From Pseudomonadota bacterium (GTDB lineage Bacteria; Pseudomonadota; Alphaproteobacteria; CADEGL01), in the NCBI GenBank assembly GCA_027619995.1, contig JAQCGR010000003.1:1-38094 (forward strand): a stretch of DNA of 38,094 bases, read 5' to 3'. Below the pieces are notes generated by a model. The model saw only the letters and a program-made list of their open reading frames with translations. It did not search any database and was not told where the DNA came from. This document shows positions 1-8,357 of the stretch, one piece after another. Both the position numbers and the translations under genes were made by a program. Numbering within the stretch: the stretch's first letter is position 1; each line of letters starts with the position of its first letter.

Positions 1-61
1 CCACTGAATTATATGTAAGAAATAGACGAAAGCCGCATCAAATGGTTCGGTTACATGGGAA

Positions 62-157
62 ATGCGGGTGAAGATCGTTTTCATCGCACTCGGCCCGAGC
101 GAAACCCCGGACACGGACGAGCGCTGGATCCGCCTGACCGCTTCGCTCGCCGAATAG
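62..157 (+). CDS. Short coding-like ORF, possible 3' remnant of a lost gene
   Basis: An ATG-started frame encodes about 31 residues (begins MRVKIVFIALGPSE, ends LTASLAE). From the GTG at 68 onward, nearly every codon ends in G or C, as in the real genes of this window, whereas the first 55 bases are AT-rich and unlike coding DNA. No convincing ribosome binding site precedes it. The frame is closed upstream by a TAG at 23-25, so the window edge does not cut it. It may be a tiny gene, or the surviving 3' end of a gene lost upstream. I recognise no family. Confidence 0.3.
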   Translation: MRVKIVFIALGPSETPDTDERWIRLTASLAE

Positions 158-195
158 CCGCCCCCGCGCTTCCAGAGCGAATACCCGAACGAGAA

Positions 196-230
196 ACGGG
201 CGGAGCCTCGCGGCCCCGCCCGTCGTCTTT
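196..230. terminator. Rho-independent-type terminator after the aminotransferase gene
   Basis: The arms ACGGGCGG and CCGCCCGT pair perfectly around a short GC-rich loop. On the plus strand the hairpin is followed by CGTCTTT, and on the minus strand by TTTCTCGTT, so it could end transcription from either side. It lies about 20 bases beyond the stop codon of the minus-strand aminotransferase gene and probably serves that gene. Confidence 0.55.
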
Positions 231-247
231 AACCAAAGTCGGGTTGG

Positions 248-1591
248 TTAGGCCGCTTCCTTGATCGCTTCCGTCAGGGTGTCGACGATCTGGTCGATTT
301 GGCCCTTGGAGATGATCAGCGGCGGGCTCATGGCCAGGATATCGGCCGTGTAGCGGACCAGGACGCCCTTGTCGTAGCACTTGTTGAAGATGTCGTAGCC
401 GCGCGTGCCCGGCGCATCCTTGCGCGGCTCGAACTGCACGGCGCCCATGATGCCGAAGTCGCGCACATCCACCACGGGGCCGAGATCGGCCATCGAATGC
501 ATGGCGTCCTGCCAATAGGACTCCAACTCGGCCGCGCGCTCGAACAATCCCTCGCTCTGATAGACGTCCAGGGTGGCGAGGCCGGCCGCCGCGGCCAGCG
601 GATGGGCCGAATAGGTGTAACCGTGGGTCAGCTCGACCGCATAGGGATTGTCGCCCTGCATGAAGGCGTCATGGATGAACTTGCGGCAGAACACGGCGCC
701 CATCGGCACCGTCGCGTTGCTCAAGCCCTTGGCCGTGGTCATCAGGTCGGGCACGACGCCGAAGCGGTCGCCCGCGAAGGGCCTGCCCAGACGGCCGAAG
801 CCGGTGATGACCTCGTCGAAGATCAGCAGCAAACCATGCTTGTCGCAAATCGCGCGCAGGCGTTCGAGATAGCCCTTGGGCGGCACCAGCACGCCGGCCG
901 AACCGGCCACCGGCTCGACGATCACCGCGGCGATGGTCGAGGCGTCGTGCAGGGCCACGATCTCCTCCAGCTCGTCGGCCAGATGGGCGCCCCATTCGGG
1001 TTGGCCGCGGCTGAACGCCATCTTGTCGATATTGTAGGTATGGGGCAGATGATCGACCCCGCCCAGCAACCCGCCATAGAGCTTGCGGTTGGGCGACATG
1101 CCGCCGACCGAGATGCCGCCGAAGCCGACCCCGTGATAGCCGCGCGCGCGGCCGATCAGGCGGGTGCGCTGCCCGTCGCCCTTCATCCGGTGATAGGCCA
1201 GCGCGATCTTGAGCGCGGTGTCGACCGATTCGGAGCCCGAATTGGTGAAGAAGACATGGTCGAGATCGCCGGGCGCGATGCGCGCCAGACGGGCGGCCAG
1301 CTCGAAGGGCGCGGGATGGCCCATCTGGAAGGACGGCGCGTATTCCATGCGCGCCACCTGTTCCTGCACCGCGCGCACGATCGGCTCGCGGCAATGGCCG
1401 GCATTGACGCACCAGAGGCCCGCCGTGCCGTCCAGCACCTTGCGACCGTCCTGGGTGGTGTAGTGCATGTCCTTGGCCTCGACCAGAAGCCGGGGCGCCG
1501 CCTTGAATTGGCGGTTTGCCGTGAACGGCATCCAAAAGGCCGACAGGTCGTTGGGCATACGGTCGTAAACGGAGTCAGATGCGCTCGCCAT
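248..1591 (-). CDS. aptA: Omega-amino acid (beta-alanine):pyruvate aminotransferase, class III
   Basis: This 447-residue PLP-dependent class III aminotransferase closely resembles beta-alanine:pyruvate transaminases (AptA/BauA). These move the terminal amino group of beta-alanine or similar amines to pyruvate, giving malonate semialdehyde and alanine. Visible family features are the N-terminal FWMPFTANRQFK, the substrate/PLP segment NSGSESVDTALKIA, the LIFDEVITGFGR motif carrying the PLP-contacting Asp, and the Schiff-base lysine in TTAKGLSNAT. The length is normal. The ATG is preceded by GAGGGAG at good spacing. A terminator hairpin follows the stop. The gene diverges from the cluster holding a guanidinopropionase-like ureohydrolase, whose product may be its substrate. 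The exact amine donor (beta-alanine, GABA, taurine or another) cannot be fixed from sequence. Confidence 0.9.
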   Translation of the reverse strand: MASASDSVYDRMPNDLSAFWMPFTANRQFKAAPRLLVEAKDMHYTTQDGRKVLDGTAGLWCVNAGHCREPIVRAVQEQVARMEYAPSFQMGHPAPFELAARLARIAPGDLDHVFFTNSGSESVDTALKIALAYHRMKGDGQRTRLIGRARGYHGVGFGGISVGGMSPNRKLYGGLLGGVDHLPHTYNIDKMAFSRGQPEWGAHLADELEEIVALHDASTIAAVIVEPVAGSAGVLVPPKGYLERLRAICDKHGLLLIFDEVITGFGRLGRPFAGDRFGVVPDLMTTAKGLSNATVPMGAVFCRKFIHDAFMQGDNPYAVELTHGYTYSAHPLAAAAGLATLDVYQSEGLFERAAELESYWQDAMHSMADLGPVVDVRDFGIMGAVQFEPRKDAPGTRGYDIFNKCYDKGVLVRYTADILAMSPPLIISKGQIDQIVDTLTEAIKEAA

Positions 1592-1864
1592 GGCAATTCT
1601 CCCTCGAATTTGGGCCGGAAACGCGGAACTTGAGCCAGTTTATCACCTGTCGGGGGAGGGGCAAATGCGCTCGCGCCCCAGCGGATAGGGGCGGCGGAGC
1701 GCGTGGGCGGGATAGTCTTGGTAAATAAACATGGTTAATTTTAACAGCATTTTGTCAGTTCAAATGCCTGGCATGATTTATGCTTACTTCGACAGATAGA
1801 GAAATTCCTGTGGAAAGATAAAATTGTAGAAACCTTTTATTGAGTATGCGTAGGATAGATTGCC
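1592..1864. promoter_or_regulatory. Divergent intergenic region with AT-rich segment and small palindrome
   Basis: This region separates the minus-strand aminotransferase gene from the plus-strand hypothetical gene. The half from about 1720 to 1860 is clearly more AT-rich than anything nearby. It holds a palindrome GTTAA-TT-TTAAC at 1734-1745, which could be an operator. Promoters for both flanking genes should lie here. I cannot place the aptA -35/-10 boxes with confidence. Confidence 0.4.
1769..1784 (+). promoter_or_regulatory. Candidate sigma-54 (-24/-12) promoter
   Basis: TGGCATGATTTATGCT matches the RpoN pattern TGGCAC-N5-TTGCA at the invariant GG and GC, with the required 10 bases between them. 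It lies about 80 bases upstream of the ATG at 1865 and points toward it. A single unaligned match in an AT-rich stretch is weak evidence, and no enhancer-binding protein gene is in the window. Confidence 0.25.
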
Positions 1865-2236
1865 ATGACGAGCATATCCGCAATCCGGCTTCCCGGAACC
1901 CACGCCCCTCGGGCCGCGCATCCTGCCGCCCCCGTCGAGGCCGTCGCCCCCGCGGGATCCAACGATAGCTTCCCACCGCAGCGGGAGTCCGGTGCCGCAA
2001 GAACCGAACGGCGCAACCTGCCGGCCGTCATCCGGGCGCCGCGGACGGAGGCGGCTGCGCCGCGCCCGGCCGGCGTTTCGCTACCCTATCTGGCGCAGCA
2101 TATCGCCCAGGAAATCCTGGGCCCGTCGCGCATGGCCCTCGATCTGCGCTTTCACCACCATCCCGGCCTCGACGCCTATGCCGCCATGCAGATGGCGGAG
2201 CCGGAGCTGCCCGCCCAACGTCGCGCCTGGGCCTGA
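1865..2236 (+). CDS. Hypothetical protein, Pro/Ala-rich with C-terminal LAQ-IAQE motif
   Basis: The 123-residue protein has no membrane segment or signal peptide. Residues 1-70 are rich in Pro, Ala and Arg and probably disordered. Residues about 73-108 (PYLAQHIAQEILGP onward to DAYAAM) look more ordered. They recall short uncharacterised alphaproteobacterial proteins with a similar LAQ-IAQE segment, but this is from memory and no function is known to me. An AGGA lies about 10 bases before the ATG. It sits between the divergent promoter region and the ureohydrolase gene, about 70 bases ahead of the latter, and may be cotranscribed with it. Codon use matches its neighbours, which supports a real gene. 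Confidence 0.6.
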   Translation: MTSISAIRLPGTHAPRAAHPAAPVEAVAPAGSNDSFPPQRESGAARTERRNLPAVIRAPRTEAAAPRPAGVSLPYLAQHIAQEILGPSRMALDLRFHHHPGLDAYAAMQMAEPELPAQRRAWA

Positions 2237-2307
2237 AGTCGATGCCCCGATAGCCGCGGCCTGATAGACTGGCCGTCCTATTGGAGGCTGGCGGCGAGGG
2301 CGCGGAC

Positions 2308-3294
2308 ATGACCGAAGACAACAAGAGGGGCAAGCCGCCCGCCACCGATCAGCGGGCCATGAACCAGCCGCGCTACACCGGCATTCCGACCTTCATGCGC
2401 GCGCCCTATTGCCCGAACCCGGCCGAGCTGGATATCGCCATCGTCGGCGTGCCCTATGACGGTGGCGTGACCAACCGGAGCGGCGCGCGCCACGGGCCAC
2501 GCGAAATCCGCAACAGCTCCAGCCTCATGCGCGCGATCCACCATGTCAGCCGGATCAATCCCTTCGACATCTGCCGGGTTGGCGATCTGGGCGATATCGA
2601 GCTGCCGCATCTGTTCGATATCGCCGCGACGGTGGACGACATCGCCGCCTTCTACGCCGATCTGCACGCAGCCGGCGCCGCGCCGTTGAGCGCAGGGGGC
2701 GATCACGCCATCACCTATCCGATCTTCAAGGGAATCGCCGCGCATCGGCCCGTCGGCATGGTCCATATCGACGCCCATACCGATACCTGGGACGAATTCC
2801 TGGGCTGCAAATTCATGCATGGCACGCCCTTCCGCCGGGCCGTGGAGGATGGCCTGCTCGACCCCAAACGCACCATCCAGATCGGTATCAGAGGCGCCCA
2901 GAATACCGAGGAGGGTTGGCGCTTCTCCCTCGAAAGCGGCATGCGTGTGGTCTGGATGGAGGAATTCACCGAGATGGGGGTCGAGGCGGTGATCGCCGAG
3001 GCCCGCCGGGTGGTCGGCGACGGCCCGACCTATGTGTCCTTCGATGTCGACGGGCTCGACCCGGTCTTCGCGCCCGGCACGGGCGCCCCCGAAGTCGGCG
3101 GATTGACGACGATCGAAGCCCAACGCCTGATCCGCGGATTGCGCGGCCTGGATATCGTGGGCGGCGATGTGGTCGAGGTCTCGCCGCCCTTCGATCCCAG
3201 CGGCAACACGGCCTTGGTCGGCGCCACGATGCTTTACGAAATCCTCTGCATCCTGGCCGAAGCGACTGCCAAGAGGCGCACCCGCGCGACCTAG
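2308..3294 (+). CDS. Ureohydrolase of the arginase/agmatinase family, guanidinopropionase/guanidinobutyrase-like
   Basis: This 328-residue binuclear-manganese ureohydrolase shows GGDHAITYP, HIDAHTDTWDE and SFDVDGLDPVFAPGTG, which contain the metal-binding His and Asp residues. The N-terminal IPTFMRAPY, the THGTPFRR-like MHGTPFRRAVEDGLLDP and the VGDLGDIELP segment recall Pseudomonas GpuA/GbuA more than arginine-polyamine agmatinases. The likely reaction is hydrolysis of a guanidino acid to urea and an omega-amino acid. I chose the ATG at 2308 because GAGGG precedes it by about 7 bases; the upstream in-frame TTG at 2281 has no ribosome binding site. The neighbouring aminotransferase would take the omega-amino acid product. 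Agmatinase activity remains possible. Confidence 0.85.
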   Translation: MTEDNKRGKPPATDQRAMNQPRYTGIPTFMRAPYCPNPAELDIAIVGVPYDGGVTNRSGARHGPREIRNSSSLMRAIHHVSRINPFDICRVGDLGDIELPHLFDIAATVDDIAAFYADLHAAGAAPLSAGGDHAITYPIFKGIAAHRPVGMVHIDAHTDTWDEFLGCKFMHGTPFRRAVEDGLLDPKRTIQIGIRGAQNTEEGWRFSLESGMRVVWMEEFTEMGVEAVIAEARRVVGDGPTYVSFDVDGLDPVFAPGTGAPEVGGLTTIEAQRLIRGLRGLDIVGGDVVEVSPPFDPSGNTALVGATMLYEILCILAEATAKRRTRAT

Positions 3295-3410
3295 TTAAGC
3301 GGCCGAGTGAAGCGACCTAGTGATGCCGGGGCCGAGTTGCTATCGTCCCGGGCCTTCCGAATTCGCGAACCGAAACGCGAATCGCCACCGAAAAAAACGG
3401 ACGATCCACC

Positions 3411-4925
3411 ATGGCCGACACCGTCAAATCCCTTCTTCGCGCGCCCGCCGATGCCCCGGCGATCCTGGCCCCGGACAGCCCGGCGCTGAGCCACGGGGCC
3501 CTGCGCGCCCATGTCGAGCGCACCGTCGCGCGGCTCAACGAGTTGGGGATCGGACGCAACGACCGGGTTGCCATCGTGCTGCCCAACGGCCCGGAGATGG
3601 CCAGCGCCTTTGTCGCCATCGCCGCCGGGGCAACCACCGCGCCGCTCAACCCCGCCTATCGGGACGAGGAATTCGAATTCTATCTCTCCGATCTGGGCGC
3701 CAAGGCCCTGGTGCTGGAGGCCGGCGCCGACTCCCCCGCCATCGCGGTGGCCGAACGCCTCGGCGTTCCGATCTTGCGCCTGGAAGCGCGGCGCGATGAA
3801 GGCGCGGGGCTGTTCGATCTTCTGGGCGATGCCGGCGGCGCACCGGAATCGGGCGGCATGGCGGAGCCGGACGATATCGCCCTGGTACTGCACACCTCGG
3901 GCACGACATCCCGGCCCAAGATCGTGCCCCTGGCCCAGACCAATATCTGCGCAACGGCGCGGCATATCGGTGAAACTCTCGCGCTGAAACCGGCCGACCG
4001 CTGCCTCAACATCATGCCGCTGTTCCATATTCACGGCCTGATGTCGGCCGTGCTCTCCAGCCTGGCGGCGGGCGCCAGCGTCTATTGCTCGCCGGGCTTC
4101 AACGCCCTCAAATTCTTCTCCTGGATGGAGGAGGCCGGACCGAGCTGGTACACGGCCGTGCCGACCATGCATCAGGCTATCCTCAGCCGGGCCGCGCGCA
4201 ACCAGGCGACCGTCGACAAGGCGAAGCTGCGGTTCATCCGCTCCTCCTCCTCCTCCCTCGCGCCCCAGGTCATGGCCGAGCTGGAGCAGGTCTTCGGCGC
4301 CCCGGTCATCGAATCCTACGGCATGACCGAAGCGGCGCATCAGATGACCTCGAATCCCCTGCCGCCGCGCGAGCGCAAGCCGGGTTCGGTCGGCGTCGCC
4401 GCCGGGCCGGAGGTTGCGATCATGGGGAAGGATGGCGCCCTGCTGCCCGCAGAGACCGAGGGCGAGGTCGTGATCCGCGGCCCCAATGTCACCGGGGGCT
4501 ATGAGAACAACCCCGAAGCCAATGCCGGCGCCTTCACCGACGGCTGGTTCCACACCGGCGACAACGGCGTGATGGACGACGCCGGCTATCTGCGCATCAC
4601 CGGGCGGATCAAGGAGATCATCAACCGCGGCGGCGAGAAAATCTCGCCCCGCGAGGTCGACGAGATCCTGATGGATCATCCCGCGGTCGCCCAGGCCGTC
4701 ACCTTCGCCATGCCCCATGACAAGCTGGGCGAAGAGGTCGCCTGCGCCATCGTCCTGCGCGAAGGCGCCACGGCCGAGGAGCGCGAGATCAGGGATTTCG
4801 CTGCCACCCGCCTCGCCGATTTCAAGGTGCCGCGCAAGGTTCTGTTCCTCGAGGAAATCCCCAAGGGGGCGACCGGCAAGCTGCAACGCATTGGCCTGGC
4901 CAAGCAATTGGGCCTGGCCCCGTGA
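3411..4925 (+). CDS. Acyl-CoA synthetase, AAE3/oxalyl-CoA-synthetase-like
   Basis: This 504-residue member of the adenylate-forming ANL superfamily has the phosphate-binding loop LHTSGTTSRPK (about 160-170), YGMTEA (303-308), the hinge region TGRIKEIINRGGEKISP, and the C-terminal catalytic lysine near 490 in PKGATGKLQR. The FHIHGL, GFNALKFFSWMEE and WYTAVPTMHQAIL segments are typical of the AAE3/Pcs60 group, whose studied members ligate CoA to oxalate. An oxalate or other short dicarboxylate substrate is therefore likely but unproven. The stop overlaps the GTG start of the next gene by 4 bases, so the two are translationally coupled. No oxalyl-CoA decarboxylase or formyl-CoA transferase gene lies nearby. 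Confidence 0.85.
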   Translation: MADTVKSLLRAPADAPAILAPDSPALSHGALRAHVERTVARLNELGIGRNDRVAIVLPNGPEMASAFVAIAAGATTAPLNPAYRDEEFEFYLSDLGAKALVLEAGADSPAIAVAERLGVPILRLEARRDEGAGLFDLLGDAGGAPESGGMAEPDDIALVLHTSGTTSRPKIVPLAQTNICATARHIGETLALKPADRCLNIMPLFHIHGLMSAVLSSLAAGASVYCSPGFNALKFFSWMEEAGPSWYTAVPTMHQAILSRAARNQATVDKAKLRFIRSSSSSLAPQVMAELEQVFGAPVIESYGMTEAAHQMTSNPLPPRERKPGSVGVAAGPEVAIMGKDGALLPAETEGEVVIRGPNVTGGYENNPEANAGAFTDGWFHTGDNGVMDDAGYLRITGRIKEIINRGGEKISPREVDEILMDHPAVAQAVTFAMPHDKLGEEVACAIVLREGATAEEREIRDFAATRLADFKVPRKVLFLEEIPKGATGKLQRIGLAKQLGLAP

Positions 4926-5902
4926 AGATCTGCGTCTTCGGCGCGGGCGCGATCGGCGGCTATCTGGGCGTCCAGCTTGCCCTGGCCGGGCAAGAGGTCA
5001 GCCTGATCGCGCGCGGCCCGCATCTGGCCGCGATGAAGGAAAACGGCCTGGCTCTGCGCATCGACGGCGAGGAGCGGGTGGCCCGCCCGCTCTGCACGGA
5101 CGATCCGGCCGAAGCCGGGGTGCAGGATTTCGTCATCATCGGCCTCAAGGCCCATTCCGTGCCGGGGGTGGTCGAGGCTATGCAGCCCCTGCTCGGCCCC
5201 GACACCGCCATCGTCTCGGCCGTCAACGGCGTGCCCTGGTGGTATTTCCACGAACTGGGCGGCCCCCATGACGACGCGCGACTCGAAGCGGTCGATCCCG
5301 GCGACGTGCAATGGAACGGGCTCGGGCCGGAACGCATGATCGGCTGTGTCGTCTATCCCGCCTGCGAGGTGGTCGAGCCGGGCGTGATCGAGCATATCGA
5401 CGGCGACCGTTTCACACTGGGCGAGCCTTCGGGCGAGAAGACCGAACGGATCGCGCGCATTTCCGGCGCCATAATTGAGGCTGGCCTGAAGGCCCCGGTG
5501 CGGCCCAATATCCGCGACGAAATCTGGGTCAAGCTTTGGGGCAACCTGGCCTTCAATCCGCTGAGCGCCCTGACCCATGGGACCCTGGACGTGATCGCCA
5601 CCGATCCCGGTACCCGCGTCGTGGCCAAGGCCATGATGCTGGAAGCGAAGGCCGTGGGCGAGGCGCTGGGCGTGCGCTTTCGCATCGATATCGAGAAGCG
5701 GATCGACGGGGCGGGCGCGGTCGGCGCGCATAAGACCAGCATGTTGCAGGATCTCGAACGCGGGCGGCCGATGGAAATCGACGCCATCGTGACGGCGGTC
5801 CAGGAGATGGGCCATCTCGTCGGGATTGAAACGCCGACGATCGACACGATCCTCGCCCTGGTGCGACAACGGGCGCGCATCGCCGGCTGCTACGCCAGCT
5901 GA
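4922..5902 (+). CDS. Ketopantoate reductase (ApbA/PanE) family NADP oxidoreductase
   Basis: The 326-residue protein starts with GTG and begins directly with a Rossmann motif (GAGAIGGY, residues 7-14). The C-terminal ApbA domain has the expected catalytic lysine near 204 in EIWVKLWGNLAFNPLSAL and the conserved Asn nearby. The family reduces 2-dehydropantoate to pantoate with NADPH. Longer paralogs such as this one often sit in catabolic operons and act on other 2-oxo acids. The 4-base overlap with the upstream acyl-CoA synthetase suggests a shared substrate rather than a housekeeping pantothenate role. The specific substrate is unknown. Confidence 0.82.
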   Translation: MKICVFGAGAIGGYLGVQLALAGQEVSLIARGPHLAAMKENGLALRIDGEERVARPLCTDDPAEAGVQDFVIIGLKAHSVPGVVEAMQPLLGPDTAIVSAVNGVPWWYFHELGGPHDDARLEAVDPGDVQWNGLGPERMIGCVVYPACEVVEPGVIEHIDGDRFTLGEPSGEKTERIARISGAIIEAGLKAPVRPNIRDEIWVKLWGNLAFNPLSALTHGTLDVIATDPGTRVVAKAMMLEAKAVGEALGVRFRIDIEKRIDGAGAVGAHKTSMLQDLERGRPMEIDAIVTAVQEMGHLVGIETPTIDTILALVRQRARIAGCYAS

Positions 5903-5945
5903 CCCGGTAACGCCCGGTAACGCCAACTAACGAAGGAGGACGACC

Positions 5946-7328
5946 ATGGAATTCGACGCCGTCCTCCTTTCTCGCATCCAGTTCGGCTTCACCCTCGCCT
6001 TCCATATCCTGTTTCCGACCCTGACCATCGGGCTCGGCCTTCTCCTGGTCTTCGTCGAGGCCCAATGGCTGCGCACGCGGGACGAAGCCTGGCGGACCCT
6101 CTGGCGCTTCTGGATCAGGATCTTCGCCCTGGCCTTCGGCATGGGCGTGGTCAGCGGCGTCGTGCTGTCCTTCGAATTCGGCATGAACTTCTCGCGCTTT
6201 TCCGCCGCGACGGGCGAAGTGCTGGGCCCCCTGCTCGGCTACGAGGTGATGACCGCTTTCTTCCTCGAGGCCGGCTTCCTGGGAATCATGCTGTTCGGCT
6301 GGAAGCTGGTCGGCGACCGCCTCCATTTCATGGCGACCTGCATGGTCGCCGTCGGCACCTCGATCTCGGCCTTCTGGATTCTCGCGGCCAATTCCTGGAT
6401 GCACACCCCCGCCGGCTTCGAACTGGTCGACGGCGTGTTCAAGCCGGTCGATTGGGTGGCGGTGATCTTCAACCCCTCCTTCCCCTACCGCTTTCTGCAT
6501 ATGACCCTGGCCTCCTGGATGACGGCCTCCTTCGTCATGGCCGGGGTCTGCGCCCTGCTGATCCTGCGCGGCCGGACGGACGAAAGCCTGCGCGAGGGCT
6601 TCCGCCTCGCCCTGCTGACGGCGGCCATCGTCTCGCCCGCACAGATCTTCGTCGGCGATATGAGCGGTCTGGCCGTGCGCGAGTACCAGCCGATCAAACT
6701 GGCCGCGATCGAAGCCGTCTGGGAGACCGAGGGTGCCGTCCCCTTTCATATCTTCACCTGGCCGGACATGGAGGCCGAGGAGAACCGCTTCTCGATCTCG
6801 ATCCCCTACGGCGCCAGCCTGATCACGACCCATGACCCGGAGGGCGTGATCCAGGGCCTCAAATCCGTCCCCCCCGAGGACCGGCCCTATGTGCCGCTGG
6901 TCTTCTTTTCCTTCCGCATCATGGTCGGGATCGGCTTTGCCCTGCTCGGCCTCGCGATGTGGGGGGTATGGCTGCGACGCAAGGGCCGGCTGTTCGAGGC
7001 GAAACTATTCCAGCGGGCCTGTGTCGCGGCGATGCCGCTGGGCTTCGTCGCCACCATCATGGGTTGGATCACGGCGGAGGCCGGGCGCCAGCCCTGGGTC
7101 GTCCAGGGCCTGATGCGCACGAAGGACGCGGCCAGCGATCTCGCGCCGGAATCGGTCGCCACCTCTCTCCTGCTGTTCTTCGTCGTCTACAATCTCTTGC
7201 TGGGCACCTTCCTGTATTTCCTTTGGCATCTGATCCGGCGCGGACCTGACACCGAGCCCGAGCCGAACCGGGCGCCGGAGGACGAGCAGCCGCGCCTGGC
7301 GAGCTGGCACGGCGCGGACGGGAGCTGA
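5946..7328 (+). CDS. cydA: Cytochrome bd (cyanide-insensitive type) quinol oxidase subunit I
   Basis: The 460-residue polytopic membrane protein carries haem b595/d and b558. Expected ligands are visible: His20 in FHILFP, His185 in RFLHM and Met326 in FRIMVG. Glu100 and Glu108 of the proton pathway are present, as is the conserved GRQPW (380-384). The quinol-binding loop between the GDMSG and FRIM segments is short, which places it in the CIO/short-Q-loop class rather than with E. coli CydA. AAGGAGG lies 7 bases before the ATG. It is the first gene of a cydAB pair. No cydCD or cydX gene is seen in the window. Confidence 0.95.
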   Translation: MEFDAVLLSRIQFGFTLAFHILFPTLTIGLGLLLVFVEAQWLRTRDEAWRTLWRFWIRIFALAFGMGVVSGVVLSFEFGMNFSRFSAATGEVLGPLLGYEVMTAFFLEAGFLGIMLFGWKLVGDRLHFMATCMVAVGTSISAFWILAANSWMHTPAGFELVDGVFKPVDWVAVIFNPSFPYRFLHMTLASWMTASFVMAGVCALLILRGRTDESLREGFRLALLTAAIVSPAQIFVGDMSGLAVREYQPIKLAAIEAVWETEGAVPFHIFTWPDMEAEENRFSISIPYGASLITTHDPEGVIQGLKSVPPEDRPYVPLVFFSFRIMVGIGFALLGLAMWGVWLRRKGRLFEAKLFQRACVAAMPLGFVATIMGWITAEAGRQPWVVQGLMRTKDAASDLAPESVATSLLLFFVVYNLLLGTFLYFLWHLIRRGPDTEPEPNRAPEDEQPRLASWHGADGS

Positions 7329-7330
7329 CG

Positions 7331-8347
7331 ATGGATTTCTCCTTCGACCTGCCTCATCTCCTGCCCTTGATCTGGGCCCTGGTCATCGCCTTCGGCGTCG
7401 CGATGTATGTCGTGCTGGACGGCTTCGACCTCGGTATCGGCATTCTCTTTCCCTTCGTGCCGAACGACCGCGACCGGGACCGCATGATGGCCAGCGTGGC
7501 ACCGGTCTGGGACGGCAACGAGACCTGGCTGGTGCTGGGCGGCGCCTCCCTGTTCGGCGCCTTCCCCCAGGCCTATGCCCAGCTTCTGCCCGCCTTCTAT
7601 CTTCCGCTCGCCCTGTTCCTCTTCGCCCTGATCTTCCGGGGCATTTCCTTCGAGTTCCGCGCCCGGTCCGAGCGGTCGCCACCGCTGTGGAACGCCGCCT
7701 TCGCCTGCGGCTCCACCATCGCGGCCTTTTCCCAGGGCCTGGTCCTGGGCGCCTTCGTCGAAGGCGCGGGCGCCAGCACGGAGGCCTCGACCCCGTTTTC
7801 CTGGCTGTCGCCCTTCTCGGTCATGGTCGGGCTGGGCCTGGTCTGCGGCTATGCCCTGCTGGGCGCGACCTGGTTGATCCTCAAGACCGAGGGGTTGCTG
7901 CAGGCCTGGTGCGACCGCGCGGCGAAGCGGCTGCTGATCGGTGTGCTGGTCTTCATCGGAATCGTCAGCCTGTGGACGCCCTTTGCCGAGCCAGAGATCG
8001 CCGCGCGCTGGTTCTCCTGGCCCCGGATCGCCTATCTCTCGCCCGTGCCGATCCTGACCGGGGTGCTGGCCCTGGCCCTCTGGCGGGCGTTGGCGGCGGG
8101 CCGCGAAAGGGCGCCGTTCCTCTACTCCATCGCCCTGATCCTGCTGGCCTATATCGGGTTGGGGGTCAGCCTATGGCCCTATGCCGTGCCGCGCGAAATG
8201 ACCATCTGGCAGGCGGCGGCCGGCCCCATGACCCAGGGATTCCTACTGATCGGGGTGGCCGTGATGATCCCGCTGATCCTGATCTACACGGCATACACCT
8301 ACCGGGTTTTCCGGGGTAAGGTGCGCGAAGAAGACACCTATCACTGA
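7331..8347 (+). CDS. cydB: Cytochrome bd quinol oxidase subunit II
   Basis: The 338-residue multi-spanning protein starts 2 bases after cydA. It has the CydB hallmarks LDGFDLGIG near residue 30, the WDGNETWLVLGG segment and FRGISFEFR. Subunit II stabilises the haem-bearing subunit and completes the oxidase, which couples quinol oxidation to oxygen reduction in the cytoplasmic membrane. The very short spacing indicates translational coupling with cydA. Length and hydrophobic pattern are normal. Confidence 0.95.
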   Translation: MDFSFDLPHLLPLIWALVIAFGVAMYVVLDGFDLGIGILFPFVPNDRDRDRMMASVAPVWDGNETWLVLGGASLFGAFPQAYAQLLPAFYLPLALFLFALIFRGISFEFRARSERSPPLWNAAFACGSTIAAFSQGLVLGAFVEGAGASTEASTPFSWLSPFSVMVGLGLVCGYALLGATWLILKTEGLLQAWCDRAAKRLLIGVLVFIGIVSLWTPFAEPEIAARWFSWPRIAYLSPVPILTGVLALALWRALAAGRERAPFLYSIALILLAYIGLGVSLWPYAVPREMTIWQAAAGPMTQGFLLIGVAVMIPLILIYTAYTYRVFRGKVREEDTYH

Positions 8348-8357
8348 CGGATCGAAT

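Noticed and set aside
1-7. CCACTGA at the window start, also found in the IS-like end at 38051-38057
   Set aside because: Seven bases could match by chance, and the bases that follow differ. I do not claim that both ends lie in the same element.
299-1633. 444-residue plus-strand ORF opposite the aminotransferase gene
   Set aside because: It is an antisense shadow of a high-GC gene: composition is His/Arg/Gly-rich, there is no family resemblance and no ribosome binding site.
3291-4907. 538-residue minus-strand ORF opposite the acyl-CoA synthetase
   Set aside because: Shadow ORF. The plus-strand frame has unmistakable ANL motifs and the minus-strand product has none.
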